Assembly (NCBI GenBank): GCA_937895515.1
Contig: CALAYS010000170.1
Coordinates: 1 to 38,438 of the forward strand
Direction of reading: 5' to 3'
DNA from: an uncultured bacterium
GTDB lineage: Bacteria > Patescibacteriota > Minisyncoccia > Phycocordibacterales > UBA9973
DNA: 38,438 nucleotides
Shown here: positions 6,492 through 16,900 of the stretch, in pieces
How positions within the stretch are numbered: the first letter of the stretch is position 1
How the letters are laid out: every line of letters starts with the position of its first letter
Translations under genes and position numbers: made by a program
Notes under the pieces: generated by a model
Databases searched by the model: none
Told to the model about the DNA's origin: nothing
What the model saw: only the letters and a program-made list of their open reading frames with translations

Positions 6492-9487
6492 TTTTTTAAA
6501 TATATCCTTGCACGAGCACAGTTAGGGCATTCTTTAGATGTACGATAAGATTCAAAGTTACATTTTCGGTTTACCCAATCCCCACTTGCAAGATCAGTAT
6601 TATATTCGGTTATATCACGAATTAATAAATCAATTTCTTCTTCACCTATTTGAGTTTTATAAATTGAATTTTTATCATTATCTTTTGCTTCTAAAAATTC
6701 CAATTGAGATTCTTTAACTTTTGTTGATTTTTCAGAACCATTAATTAAATATGAATACATTGCCAATTGGCGTAAATACCCACTAAGTCTGCCCTCGTCA
6801 TTTCTTTTTTCAATATCTGATTTTGTTTTAACACTCCCGGTTTTAAAATCAGTAACTTTGACAGATCCATCTTGATATCTTTCCGTAAGGTCAATTTTCC
6901 CATAAAAAGAAAGGTTTGGGAATTTAGGGTCACGATATGAAACGGACCTTTCTGTAGTATAGTCTTTTTCAATTTGAGGTAATCTATTTTTTATCCAATT
7001 ATTTAAAAGCTTTTTAGCTTCGGCTAATAGTCTTTTGCTTAAAACTTCATCATAAATATTTTGTTTATGAATTTGGTCTTTTATTATATCTTCAATATCT
7101 TTTTTGGATTTAATTAAAATTTGTTCAATACTGCCATGAATTACATTACCAAATACTAAACTTTCAGACATAACATCTGGCAGTTTTAATAGATTTCTAA
7201 AATACCATTTCCATGGACATTCAAAAAAATTATTTAGCATTGTAACCGAGATTTTTGTTTTTATGTATTCTTCTTTAACCATATTAGTCAAATCCTCTAT
7301 AGAAAAATCATCGTTAGTATGATTACCCGAAGTGACATATGATTTAGGGTCATTATTTAAAATCTGAGACTCAACTTGGTCTTTATTTTTCTTTTCAAAA
7401 ATTTCTTCAGGTAGTTCTTGGATTATATGAGCTAATTCATTTTCTGCGCCCATAGCATTTAAATGAGAATAAGAAAAAGTACAAAATCTTTTAGCTCGAG
7501 TTAAGGCAACATATAATTGCCTTTTAACCACTTGTTCGTCTTTTTCTTCGATATGGTCTATCACTGTTTGAGGTAAAGTAAAAGCTTGACGCTTTGTATT
7601 CATTAGCGATCTTTCATCCATATGAGCAATCCAAACAAAATCAAATTCCAAACCTTTGGATGAATGCAATGTCATTACTTTTATACCATTCCCTGCGTTA
7701 AATACCGCCAAAGGCACATCTTCGTTATAATTTCTTAATCGGTCAATAAATTCTAGAAATGTTTTTAAGGTAAATTCTTTATTTTCTCTTTGAGATTTTT
7801 CACGTACCAAAAGTGCTAAATGAAGCATGCTTCGAACAACTTCGATTCTTTTTATTAAACTATTGTGATCATTTGCACTATCCAGTAGTAGACCTTCTCC
7901 AATAAATTGGATTAATTCATAAACGTCTAAACTGTTTTTTTTATTTAAATAAATTTCAAGCTGTAAGCCTAAATCAGTAATTGGGTCTAATTTTGATAAC
8001 AAACTAGGTGTTTGGTTTTTTAATAAATCATTTAAAGATAATTTACGAGTATCAACATTTTGTAAAAAATTATGCGCCACAAGTGGAGAAATATTGAAAA
8101 CTGGGTCAAACAAAATTTCGCCTATTGATACTGCATCATAAGGATTTTGGATTATTTTTAAAACATTTATAAAAGTTTTTGATTCTGAGACTTCAAATAA
8201 AGTTAAATTATTATTAACAGCTACTGGCAAATCCATGTCACGCAGTATTTGAACAGCATTTTTAACCTGATAGTTTTTAGGTACAAGTATTGCACAATCA
8301 TTAGGGTCAATACCTTGTCCGCCAGCTGGCGGATTTATTTTATTTTTTATTTCTTGCCCACAAAAAATTATTTCATCCCGTGAGTACATACATTCAACTA
8401 AACCGATTTTATGTATTTCTTTATGGTTACTTTTTAGTTTTTCAAAAGTTAAACTACTGGTTAACATTTGGTCCGCAGCGTCAAGAATAGTTTGTGTAGA
8501 GCGGTAATTTTCAACCAATGTAATTAGTTTTGCACGACCAAAAAGTGTTTTAAATGATTCAAAATATTCAATAGATGCCCCACCGAAACCATAAATTAAT
8601 TGCCGGTCATCACCAACAACAAAAATATTTGGTAGCTCAACATCACCCCAAATAGATTTAAGGATTTCATTTTGGACACCACTGGAATCTTGATGTTCAT
8701 CAACTAGAACATATTGATATCTTTCACATAATTCAAATTTTACATCTTCGGATGTTTGGATAATATTCAAAGCATATTTTAAAATATCATCATAATCAGC
8801 TAAAAGTCTTTCTTGCTTTAGTTTTTCGTACTCACTGTAAAATTTAACAATTTCTTGGGTTCTTTCAAGCCCTGCGATTTTTGTTTCAACATCTTTTTTT
8901 AATTTACCTTTACTTTCACCTCGTGTAGAAATACTGGATTCATCATTTTCTAAAAAATTAATATCATTTTTAATAGAATTTAATAAATCATCTGGACTAA
9001 TATTTTCACGTTTTAGAATTGAGATTAAAGATTTGATATCTCTAAAATATTTACCAGAGCCCCCCCGAGGACGCAAATGTACCCACTGCCCGTTTTCTAA
9101 AATTTCATCAACTAGAGATATTGAACCCGCTTCATCTAGCAATGTTGGAGGCGCAATTAAACCCAATGTGCTAAAAAATTCATCAACAATTGATCCTGCA
9201 AAAGCATGAAATGTTGAGATTTTGATTTGAGTAGCAGTGGCTCCAATATAGTTTGCTAATCGTGTCCGCATTGCTCTAACTCCAGAATTAGTAAAAGTAA
9301 GACAAAGTATACTGTCGGCTTTGGTGTCAGTTTTTACAAGAATGTTTGCAATCCGAAGAGATAAAACTTGAGTTTTACCAGTACCAGGACCTGCTATAAC
9401 CATTACAGGGCCATCAATGCTGTCCACGGCATCACGCTGAGCAATATTTAGGTTTTTATAGGCTTTGAGAAATAGATTATCTTCCAT
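6488..9487 (-). CDS. UvrD/PcrA-like helicase with C-terminal PD-(D/E)XK nuclease domain
   Basis: This is a 999-residue superfamily 1A 3'-5' DNA helicase fused to a RecB/AddB-type nuclease domain. Walker A is GPGTGKTQVLSLRI (about 32). Later motifs include YDDILKYAL, the Walker B-type VLVDEHQDSS, GDDRQLIYGFGGAS, VENYRST, VMTLHSSKGLEFDFVWI and LYVALTRAKR. The nuclease part starts near residue 740 (LNNFFECPWKWYFR), with FGNVIHGSIEQ, GKIDLTERY and DFKTGS. A Cys after the helicase part plus three Cys near the C-terminus (KCNF...ECPNC) are placed like the iron-sulfur ligands of AddB/Cas4 nucleases. It probably works in recombination or repair. A GC-rich 16-bp palindrome is embedded in the reading frame near residue 387. 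The mRNA is predicted leaderless. Confidence 0.92.
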   Translation of the reverse strand: MEDNLFLKAYKNLNIAQRDAVDSIDGPVMVIAGPGTGKTQVLSLRIANILVKTDTKADSILCLTFTNSGVRAMRTRLANYIGATATQIKISTFHAFAGSIVDEFFSTLGLIAPPTLLDEAGSISLVDEILENGQWVHLRPRGGSGKYFRDIKSLISILKRENISPDDLLNSIKNDINFLENDESSISTRGESKGKLKKDVETKIAGLERTQEIVKFYSEYEKLKQERLLADYDDILKYALNIIQTSEDVKFELCERYQYVLVDEHQDSSGVQNEILKSIWGDVELPNIFVVGDDRQLIYGFGGASIEYFESFKTLFGRAKLITLVENYRSTQTILDAADQMLTSSLTFEKLKSNHKEIHKIGLVECMYSRDEIIFCGQEIKNKINPPAGGQGIDPNDCAILVPKNYQVKNAVQILRDMDLPVAVNNNLTLFEVSESKTFINVLKIIQNPYDAVSIGEILFDPVFNISPLVAHNFLQNVDTRKLSLNDLLKNQTPSLLSKLDPITDLGLQLEIYLNKKNSLDVYELIQFIGEGLLLDSANDHNSLIKRIEVVRSMLHLALLVREKSQRENKEFTLKTFLEFIDRLRNYNEDVPLAVFNAGNGIKVMTLHSSKGLEFDFVWIAHMDERSLMNTKRQAFTLPQTVIDHIEEKDEQVVKRQLYVALTRAKRFCTFSYSHLNAMGAENELAHIIQELPEEIFEKKNKDQVESQILNNDPKSYVTSGNHTNDDFSIEDLTNMVKEEYIKTKISVTMLNNFFECPWKWYFRNLLKLPDVMSESLVFGNVIHGSIEQILIKSKKDIEDIIKDQIHKQNIYDEVLSKRLLAEAKKLLNNWIKNRLPQIEKDYTTERSVSYRDPKFPNLSFYGKIDLTERYQDGSVKVTDFKTGSVKTKSDIEKRNDEGRLSGYLRQLAMYSYLINGSEKSTKVKESQLEFLEAKDNDKNSIYKTQIGEEEIDLLIRDITEYNTDLASGDWVNRKCNFESYRTSKECPNCARARIYLKN
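8318..8333. repeat. GC-rich 16-bp perfect palindrome inside the helicase gene
   Basis: TCCGCCAGCTGGCGGA is its own reverse complement and stands out in AT-rich surroundings. It is in frame and adds roughly NPPAGGQ to the protein. It may be a copy of a dispersed palindromic repeat. I found no second exact copy in this window. Confidence 0.6.
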
Positions 9488-9493
9488 TTAATT

Positions 9494-9502
9494 ATTATAG
9501 CA
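9494..9502 (-). promoter_or_regulatory. Helicase promoter, extended -10, leaderless
   Basis: TGCTATAAT reads leftward, with only 6 nt between the -10 hexamer and the ATG at 9487. Confidence 0.75.
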
Positions 9503-9601
9503 TTTTTGGCTTATTTTAAAATATTAGAATTAATAAGAATTTAAAGGATTATATGGTTAGAAACATATTAAACCTACACTATTGCAAATATTATAAATAT
9601 G

Positions 9602-9610
9602 TGTTATTAT
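9602..9610 (+). promoter_or_regulatory. Promoter of the T9SS-type cargo gene
   Basis: TTGCAA, a 17-bp spacer, then TGTTATTAT form a -35 and an extended -10 facing right. Transcription would start near 9617, leaving a leader of about 40 nt. The box matches the style of resident promoters and not the Bacteroidota TAnnTTTG box. Confidence 0.55.
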
Positions 9611-9656
9611 TTTGACAAAATTTAAAAACTATATAAACAAAAAAACATCAACATTT

Positions 9657-10733
9657 ATGAAGAAAATTAAACTTTTATCACTAGCCCTTGTGGCATTCTT
9701 TTGCGGTTTTTCAATAAAAGCCAAAGCTCAGACCAGTTATTTTGTAAATGGAGGGTCTATGACCTTTATCAAAAAAATTGCGAATTACCCAACATCTGGA
9801 CAATATACATATTTATGGATATTAGATGGAAATGGATGGAACCATGACGGAAGTCATACCAACTGGCCAATAAATAAAGCCTGCTTGGATTCATTTAATT
9901 TCCTTGATGGAGGTCACTGGAGATGGAGTAGATCATCATACCAATTAAATTCTGACAAATCTAATTGGTCTTTTGAAAAAGACGGGTCATATAAAAAATA
10001 CACCATGTATGCCATTAAACATGGCGGGCATGGTACACCAAAAGGAACAATAGATTCTCTATATTTTACATTAAGTAAAAATATCGAGACTGGTCCTGGT
10101 TGGGTATTTAATAAAGCTGGAACACCTTTTGATTCTACAAAGATGAAAGAGACAATACGGTTTGACTGCCCTGTACCTGTTAAATTAACTGCTTTTGATG
10201 CGATTAAAAATGGAAATTTTGTTTTATTAAGTTGGACAACTGCCACAGAATTAAATAATAGCCATTTTGAAATCCAAAAATCAACTGATACTAAAAAATG
10301 GTCAACGATTGGGATTGTTAAATCCAAATCAGAAGGTGGAAATTCACTAAGTAATCTATACTACAAATACCAAGACAGTACGCTTAATTTAAGTAAAACT
10401 TATTATCGACTATATCAGGTTGACTATGATGGTAGATCAGAATATAGCCATATAATTTCTTTAAAAGAAAAATCTTGGTATTCTAGCCCTTTCACAGTTG
10501 AAATGTACCCATCACCCGCTAATGGCGGATCCGTAGTAGTGAGATTAAATTCTCCTACGATAGAAAATGAAAACTATCTAGAAATCTGTTCAAATACTGG
10601 ACAGAAAGTATTCACTAGTAAATTTACTGGAACATCGACACAAATTGATGTTTCAGGATTAATACCTGGATTCTATACAGTTTTTATTTCTTCAGGTGGA
10701 TTCACCGAAAAGAAAAAATTGATAATACAGTAA
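9657..10733 (+). CDS. Secreted protein with Bacteroidota type IX secretion (Por) C-terminal sorting domain
   Basis: This 358-residue protein starts at ATG 9657. A TTG 45 bp upstream is in frame but precedes a clean signal peptide (MKKIKLLSLALVAFF to KAKAQ, cleavage near residue 25). The middle is an Ig/FN3-like segment (VKLTAFDA, LLSWTTATELNNSHFEIQKS, YYRLYQVDYDGRSEYS) of a kind very typical of Bacteroidota secreted proteins. The C-terminal 75 residues match the T9SS type A sorting domain: YPSPANGGSVVVRL, then GQKVF, IDVSGLIPGFYTVFIS and a final KKLIIQ. Such cargo normally needs an outer membrane and the Por machinery, neither seen here. The N-terminal part (residues 26-170) is not recognised. 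It is convergent with the NHL gene and has its own promoter and terminator. Horizontal transfer from Bacteroidota is the likely origin. Confidence 0.85.
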   Translation: MKKIKLLSLALVAFFCGFSIKAKAQTSYFVNGGSMTFIKKIANYPTSGQYTYLWILDGNGWNHDGSHTNWPINKACLDSFNFLDGGHWRWSRSSYQLNSDKSNWSFEKDGSYKKYTMYAIKHGGHGTPKGTIDSLYFTLSKNIETGPGWVFNKAGTPFDSTKMKETIRFDCPVPVKLTAFDAIKNGNFVLLSWTTATELNNSHFEIQKSTDTKKWSTIGIVKSKSEGGNSLSNLYYKYQDSTLNLSKTYYRLYQVDYDGRSEYSHIISLKEKSWYSSPFTVEMYPSPANGGSVVVRLNSPTIENENYLEICSNTGQKVFTSKFTGTSTQIDVSGLIPGFYTVFISSGGFTEKKKLIIQ

Positions 10734-10758
10734 AAGAATTTACTGAAACGATACCTAG

Positions 10759-10788
10759 TGCATTCCTCTACGAGGAATGCATTTTTTT
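10759..10788 (+). terminator. Terminator of the T9SS-type cargo gene
   Basis: TGCATTCCTC pairs with GAGGAATGCA (10 bp, loop TAC) and is followed by seven T residues. The T-tract touches the stop codon of the convergent NHL gene. Confidence 0.85.
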
Positions 10789-13700
10789 ATTTATTAACAA
10801 AACCCCTAGTCACCGGCCCAAAATACCCCACGGCTGGTTTAATCTTGTTAGCTAATTGATATTTAATCAAAGCATTACGAGTAGCTATACCAAAGTATGT
10901 AGTTTCTTTGCCTAGACTACCAATACCTGATTTTGAGATTGGGTAACCATTAGAGTTTAAGAACTGTTGAAGCTTCTTAACCTGTTCATCACGCATACCT
11001 AGTTTAAGGTTTTTGGTGAATGTGAATTTAGTTTGTTGATTGTTAGTGTTGTTAGATGGTTGAGTATTTGTGTTTGATTGATTATTAGAAGCCAGTTGGC
11101 TATTAGAATTAGATATAGGTAGAGCTTGATTAACTAATGGGTTTTGTGTGTAGAAATTACCGCCGCTACTAATGGGACTAACGTTAACAAAACCATGGCA
11201 ACCATTTGTCCTAAATGTATTATCTGTACTATAAGATGTTCCATTTGAACCAGTGGCGTAAGCACGATAGTGGTATACAGTATCGCAGGATAATGAACTT
11301 ACCGAAACACTCCAATCCCCACCCTTTGACAACTTAACAAATCGTCCATTATTAGAATCTGTTAAGTACAAATCTCCTGCTGTATTTTTTACCATAAAAG
11401 AAGGTCCGTAAAACTCTCCTTCTCCATTACCCTGTTCGCCCAATTTTGACATATAAACACCATTTGAGTTGAATTTTTGAATACGATTATTACCATTATC
11501 GACTACGTATATATTGTCAGAAGAATCAACAAGCAAACCAATGGGATTATCAAGCTGACCATTACCTGTACCGTTTACCCCAAATTGTGATAAATAAACA
11601 CCATTGGAATCAAATTTCTGAATACGATGATTGCCAGAATCTGAAACATATATAGAACCAGACGAATCTATAGCTATATCATATGGGTAATCAAATTCTC
11701 CATTTCCATCACCACTTGTTCCAAAATTCATTTGATAGACTCCTTGAGAATTATATTTTTTGACACGATTATTAGTTGAATCAACTATGTAAATATTACC
11801 AGAAGAATCTATTGTAATACCAGAAGGGCTATTAAATTGAGTTGTTCTAGTACCTTGAGATCCAAACTGAGATAAATAGTTACCATTAGAGTCAAATTTT
11901 TGAACTCGATTATTATTAGTGTCAGAAACGTAAATATTACCAGATGAATCAATCACAATATCTGTTGGATAATCTAACTGACCATCACCATTTCCATAGC
12001 CACCGAACTGTGATAAGTAATTTCCATTGGAGTCAAATTTCTGAATTCGGTTATTATTAGCATCAACTATATATATAAAACCGGCTGAATCAATAGTTAT
12101 ACCCGAAGGGTAGTCAAGCTCACCATCACCATTACCATAAGACCCGAATTCTGCAAGATACCCCATTCCACCATTAAACAACCCATTCTCTGAAACTGTA
12201 TTACCATAACTTGAAGTTAAACCGTATTCAATGCCACGAATAGTAGATACTGGTGCCAAATTATTTTCGATAGACCCGTTTAAAATAGCGCTATTATTAG
12301 TCTTTGACGCCAAGCTAACTGATAATTCTGGCACACAATCAGCAAGCGTAAATGTTTCATCACTACCATAACCGGTACCAATAGAGTTTGTAGAAAAAGC
12401 CCTATAGTGATAAGTTGTACCACAAATTAAATTACCTACGCTTTTACTAAAAATACCTGTATCAAAACTAACAATACTTGTAACACTATTTCCATAGCTA
12501 GACGTTTTACCGTATTGAAAACCTTGATCAGTATTAAGCTCTCCTCCATTATCAACCAAATCACCGGTTAAAATTACTGATGTTGTAGTAATAGATGTTG
12601 CAGAAACAGTGTCAACGGTTGGATCACAAACACTAGTAGTAAATGTTTGATCAGAACCATAACTAGTACCACTTTGGTTTGTTGCATAAGCCCTATAATG
12701 ATAAGTTGCACCACAAGACAAACCAGATACGCCTATACTAAATGTACCAGAAGCAGGTTCGGGTAAGAATTTTTGAACACGGTGATTGTAGGTGTCTAAA
12801 ACATACACATTACCATTAACATCTATTGTAAGATTGTAAGCCAAAGAAACCTGTCCATCACCATTACCAGATTGAGCAAAATTACTCAAAGGATTACCTT
12901 GCAAATCAGTTGCAGCAATCACACTATGTCCCTGGTCTCCGATATAAACAAATCCACTGTCACTTATTGCTATACCTACTGGATATAAATAGTTATTTCC
13001 GAAAGCCCTCTGAAAAATTCCCGATGAATTAAAAACCTGAATGCGATGATTAAAAGTATCTACAACATAAATATCTCCTGAGTTTGGTTCAATTGCAATT
13101 CCTCGAGGATTTTCAAACTCACCATCACCTGAGCCATTAACTCCGAATTGAGATAGGTAATTACCATTAGAGTCAAATTTTTGTACACGATGATTACCTC
13201 CATCAACGACATAAATATTGCCAACCCCGTCAAAGGCTATACCAAAAGGACCCTCGAACTCACCATCACCATTACCATTTACACCAAATTGAGATAGATA
13301 ACTACCATTAGAGTTAAATTTTTGTACTCTGTGGTTTTGATTGTCAGAAACGTAGATGTTGCCAGACTGATCAATTGCAAGACCTGAAACACCAGCAAAT
13401 TGACCATTACCAGAACCAAAAGATCCAAATTGAGATAGATAACTACCGTTGGAATCAAATTTTTGTACACGATAATTAGTGTTGTCACCAACATATATAT
13501 TACCGGATGAGTCAGTGTCTATACCAAAGTTAAAATCACCAAATTGGCCATTAGAACCACCGTCAGTACCAAACTGAAGAGAGTAAGTATAAGATGGAGT
13601 GTAGCTTTGATTTGTATCGGTTCCATAATTAGTAGTCAAACCATACTCAAACCCCTGCATAGAAAGCAGTTCACCGCCGTCACCATTAATAGTACCATTT

Positions 13701-13840
13701 AGTGTTGCTGTTTGACTGTACACCTCAGTTGCAGAGTTTGTTTCGATATCTGGTGAAGCAGCAAAAATCTGACCTGTGTTAAAAGTCAAAAGACAAATCA
13801 AAATAAAGTAAGTTAGAATTATTTTAATAAAATATTTCAC
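10787..13840 (-). CDS. Giant secreted NHL-propeller/Ig-like protein with peptidoglycan-binding C-terminus
   Basis: This 1017-residue exported protein starts at GTG, with a signal peptide ending near AASP (residue 28). Three Ig/FN3-like modules recur, each with a GFEYGLTxxYG strand, then CGxTYHYRAYATN and TFTT. In modules 1 and 3 a block of six NHL repeats of about 47 residues is inserted between those halves (about 86-365 and 560-838). Each repeat has the form GxGDGxFxxPxGIxIDSSGNIYVxDxxNHRxQKFDSNG. Each block is the right size for one six-bladed propeller. After an Asn/Ser/Gln-rich linker (about 880-940) comes a PG_binding_1 domain (LKLGMRDEQVKKLQQFLNS). The likely role is a surface protein bound to peptidoglycan that displays two propellers for protein, glycan or ligand binding. 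No enzyme motif is visible. Confidence 0.88.
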   Translation of the reverse strand: MKYFIKIILTYFILICLLTFNTGQIFAASPDIETNSATEVYSQTATLNGTINGDGGELLSMQGFEYGLTTNYGTDTNQSYTPSYTYSLQFGTDGGSNGQFGDFNFGIDTDSSGNIYVGDNTNYRVQKFDSNGSYLSQFGSFGSGNGQFAGVSGLAIDQSGNIYVSDNQNHRVQKFNSNGSYLSQFGVNGNGDGEFEGPFGIAFDGVGNIYVVDGGNHRVQKFDSNGNYLSQFGVNGSGDGEFENPRGIAIEPNSGDIYVVDTFNHRIQVFNSSGIFQRAFGNNYLYPVGIAISDSGFVYIGDQGHSVIAATDLQGNPLSNFAQSGNGDGQVSLAYNLTIDVNGNVYVLDTYNHRVQKFLPEPASGTFSIGVSGLSCGATYHYRAYATNQSGTSYGSDQTFTTSVCDPTVDTVSATSITTTSVILTGDLVDNGGELNTDQGFQYGKTSSYGNSVTSIVSFDTGIFSKSVGNLICGTTYHYRAFSTNSIGTGYGSDETFTLADCVPELSVSLASKTNNSAILNGSIENNLAPVSTIRGIEYGLTSSYGNTVSENGLFNGGMGYLAEFGSYGNGDGELDYPSGITIDSAGFIYIVDANNNRIQKFDSNGNYLSQFGGYGNGDGQLDYPTDIVIDSSGNIYVSDTNNNRVQKFDSNGNYLSQFGSQGTRTTQFNSPSGITIDSSGNIYIVDSTNNRVKKYNSQGVYQMNFGTSGDGNGEFDYPYDIAIDSSGSIYVSDSGNHRIQKFDSNGVYLSQFGVNGTGNGQLDNPIGLLVDSSDNIYVVDNGNNRIQKFNSNGVYMSKLGEQGNGEGEFYGPSFMVKNTAGDLYLTDSNNGRFVKLSKGGDWSVSVSSLSCDTVYHYRAYATGSNGTSYSTDNTFRTNGCHGFVNVSPISSGGNFYTQNPLVNQALPISNSNSQLASNNQSNTNTQPSNNTNNQQTKFTFTKNLKLGMRDEQVKKLQQFLNSNGYPISKSGIGSLGKETTYFGIATRNALIKYQLANKIKPAVGYFGPVTRGFVNK

Positions 13841-13846
13841 ATTACT

Positions 13847-13852
13847 ATTATA
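13847..13852 (-). promoter_or_regulatory. -10 box of the NHL/PG-binding gene
   Basis: TATAAT reads leftward, 6 nt before the GTG start, implying a leaderless mRNA. Here the TGn extension is absent (TGGTAA precedes the box). Confidence 0.6.
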
Positions 13853-13901
13853 TTACCAAAAGAACTTTATAACAAGAAGTAAAGTATTTAATAAGTCAAT
13901 A

Positions 13902-16900
13902 TTAAGGACAAGTAGCTGTTTTGAATGTCTTATTTAGACCATAAAACATTCCAGCTGAGTTTTTGGAATATGAACGATAATTATATGTAGTATTACATGT
14001 CAAACCTTTTACATTAGCAATATATTGACCCAAGGGTATAGAAGTTTTTTCGGGTGTGTTATTAGTTGTTTTACCATAACTAGTATCAGTCCCAATTTCG
14101 AAACCTCTAATGCTTGGAGTCTCTCCACCAAAATCAGTTATTGTTGCACTTAGTCTTGCAGAGCCATTTGTAATATTTGTAACAGAATCAGTTGTTACCT
14201 TGCCTGGACACACAGGTACGGTAAAAGTTTTATTTGCCCCATAAGCTGTACCAATTGAGTTAACAGCATATGCGCGATAATTATAATTAGCACCACAATT
14301 TAAATTATTAACATTAATTGAAAATAATCCATTTGTACTAATTTTTTGAATACGAGAATTTGATAATTCGGCAACATATATATTACCTACTTGGTCAAAA
14401 GCCATACCCTGAGGGTTAATAAACGAGCCATTAGTATTACCAGAACCACCAGTCTTTGCAACAAAAACTCCATTACTGTTGAACTTTTGTATACGATTAT
14501 TTTCATCTGTCACATATATGTAACCTGAGCCATCAACTAGTATACCTGATGGAAAAACAAATTGACCGTCACCATTACCATAGCTACCAAACTGCATTAT
14601 ATAGTTACCATTAGAGTCAAATTTTTGTACGCGATTATTATTTCTATCAGCAACGTAAATATTGTTATCTTTATCAATTGCTAAATCATAGGCTGGCATA
14701 AATTGGCCATTACCAGAACCAAAACTACCCCATTTGGTGCTATATGTACCACTTGAGCTAAACTTTGTGATTCTAGAATTATCATAATCTGAAACATAGA
14801 CATTATTATTTGAATCAATCACAACATCTTGAGGGTATGATATTTTACCATTGCCCGTACCGTAATTACCCCATTTGGTTATAAAGTTTCCATTAGAATC
14901 AAATTTCTGTATGCGATGATTCAACCGATCGGCTACATATATATTACCTGACGAATCAACAGCTACAGCTCTGGGTTGGTCAAACTCTCCATTGGCCGAG
15001 CCATACGAACCAAACTTTGAAAGGTACCCAAAGCTACCACCAAACACACCAGTTTGCTTTACATTTAGACCGTATGACAAATCAAGTCCCACATCAAAGC
15101 CCCTTTCGCTGACAGAGTCACCACCAACACTTGTAATGCCTGCATTTAAAGTGTAGCTTCCATTGTTATAAATTGATGAACCGGTTGTAATAGAAGGTTT
15201 ACAATTATAACCTGTAGCAAATGTGCGGTCATCGCCATAACCATAACCAACCGAATTCAATGCATAAGCACGATAATGATACAAAGTATTGCACTCTAAA
15301 TTATCAACCACTACAGAATAATTTCCAGAGCCAAAACTTCCACTGTCGTAAACCTTGATGCCGTAATTAGTATCAATCCCAAGCTCAAAACCCCTTTCAG
15401 TAACGTTACTTTGCCCGACATCTAAAATATTTGCATATAAAGTAGCCCCAGATACAGTTGTGTCACTAACAGAACCGGTATCTATAGCAGGAACGGCACA
15501 AACACTGGTCGTAAAACTACCCTCGGAACTATAACCCGACCTAAAAGAATTAGTACCGTAAGCTCTATAATAATAAGTGGTGCCACAATCAAGACCACTC
15601 AAGTCAATAGAGTAATCACCTGCCCCAAAAGATCCACTATTAAACACAAAGCTACCATAATCATTTGTTTTACCGTAAACAAAGCCCTTAACATTATTAG
15701 ATTCTCCTCCCGTATTGTTAATAGTTGCGTTTAAAGTCACTGACCCATTTGATATGTTTGTATAATTTTTTATAGACACAGATGGCTGAGACAAGCCATC
15801 GCTAACAATGCTCATTAAAGGATCACCAAATACAATCGTTGTCCAGTCAATATACGGCAAAGACATGTATGCCGCATCGGCCCATGTATAACCCACAGAA
15901 TATGCAGGCATCCATATATTTTCCCTAGCAATAGCTAAACTAAACGGCTCGTAAACATTACCAATACCGCCTGACCCGCCAGCACGAATAAATTGAGCTA
16001 TTTGACCATGATTAGTATTATCAGGTTCGGTCATACTAAATGCTGAATAAGATTCATAAGTGCTTGCCACTGCTCCGTTTAGGTAACTTAAATTTAATTC
16101 ATTATTGTAATAATTATTACCTAGACCACCATAAGTACCGTAACTAGTGTAACCAATAACATTTTGTGCAATATTTTTAATAGCACTACCGCCTTTGGTA
16201 AAAGGTTCTGGGTAAATATTTTTGCCTAGAAACTTAAGATTTTTAGTTGCGCTACTCATAGAATCAAAAGAAAAGTTGTTACCTCCACTATACTGGTCAA
16301 TAACAAAGTATCCAGAAGCTGTTTTGTCAGCACTAGATGCACGATCAATCATACCCTCTACATCACTGACAGTATAGCCATCCAAGCGTGTAACTAAATA
16401 TGATATTTTATAATTAGAATCTCCAAAAGTATTTTGTTTGAAACGATAGTTTAATGAAAAATCTGGGTCAACATTATAATAAGGGTTTGCAACCTGCGCG
16501 CTTGTACCAATATAACTATCTTGGAAAAGTAATGTTGTCGATGAATCAACAGATGCATAATCACCTGTTACATTACTATAATTATTAGCATTGCCTGATG
16601 TATCATAAACCTTCATTGGTACACCTTTAACAAAAACAATGTATTTAATAGTATCTTTTAGGTTATTATTGTTTAAATAACTCTCAAGTGGAGATTTTAT
16701 ATATGAATTGTATTGGCTTCGAGTTATAGCCAGAGTTGTCGGCATATCAATACCAACAATATTTGCATCAGGTATTGAGCGTGCGGATTTGTAATAACTA
16801 GCAATCTCTAAAGAATCCTGAACACTGTCATTATTTGAGTCTGTATTATAAGCCGAATTATAAACAACAAGAACCTCGTAAGGGCTGGCTACCCCCTCAT

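Noticed and set aside
9612..9656. Upstream TTG start for the T9SS-type cargo protein
   Set aside because: It would place extra residues before a clean signal peptide beginning at ATG 9657, and overlaps the likely transcription start.
9914..10327. 137-codon frame antisense to the T9SS-type cargo gene
   Set aside because: It is a shadow of a gene with a clear signal peptide and domains on the other strand.
13279..13494. 71-codon frame within the NHL gene
   Set aside because: Alternative frame produced by the repeated NHL coding sequence.
11300..15030. Dense direct repeats that might suggest a CRISPR or satellite array
   Set aside because: The period is about 140 bp, in frame, and translates to NHL repeats with codon variation, so it is protein-coding.
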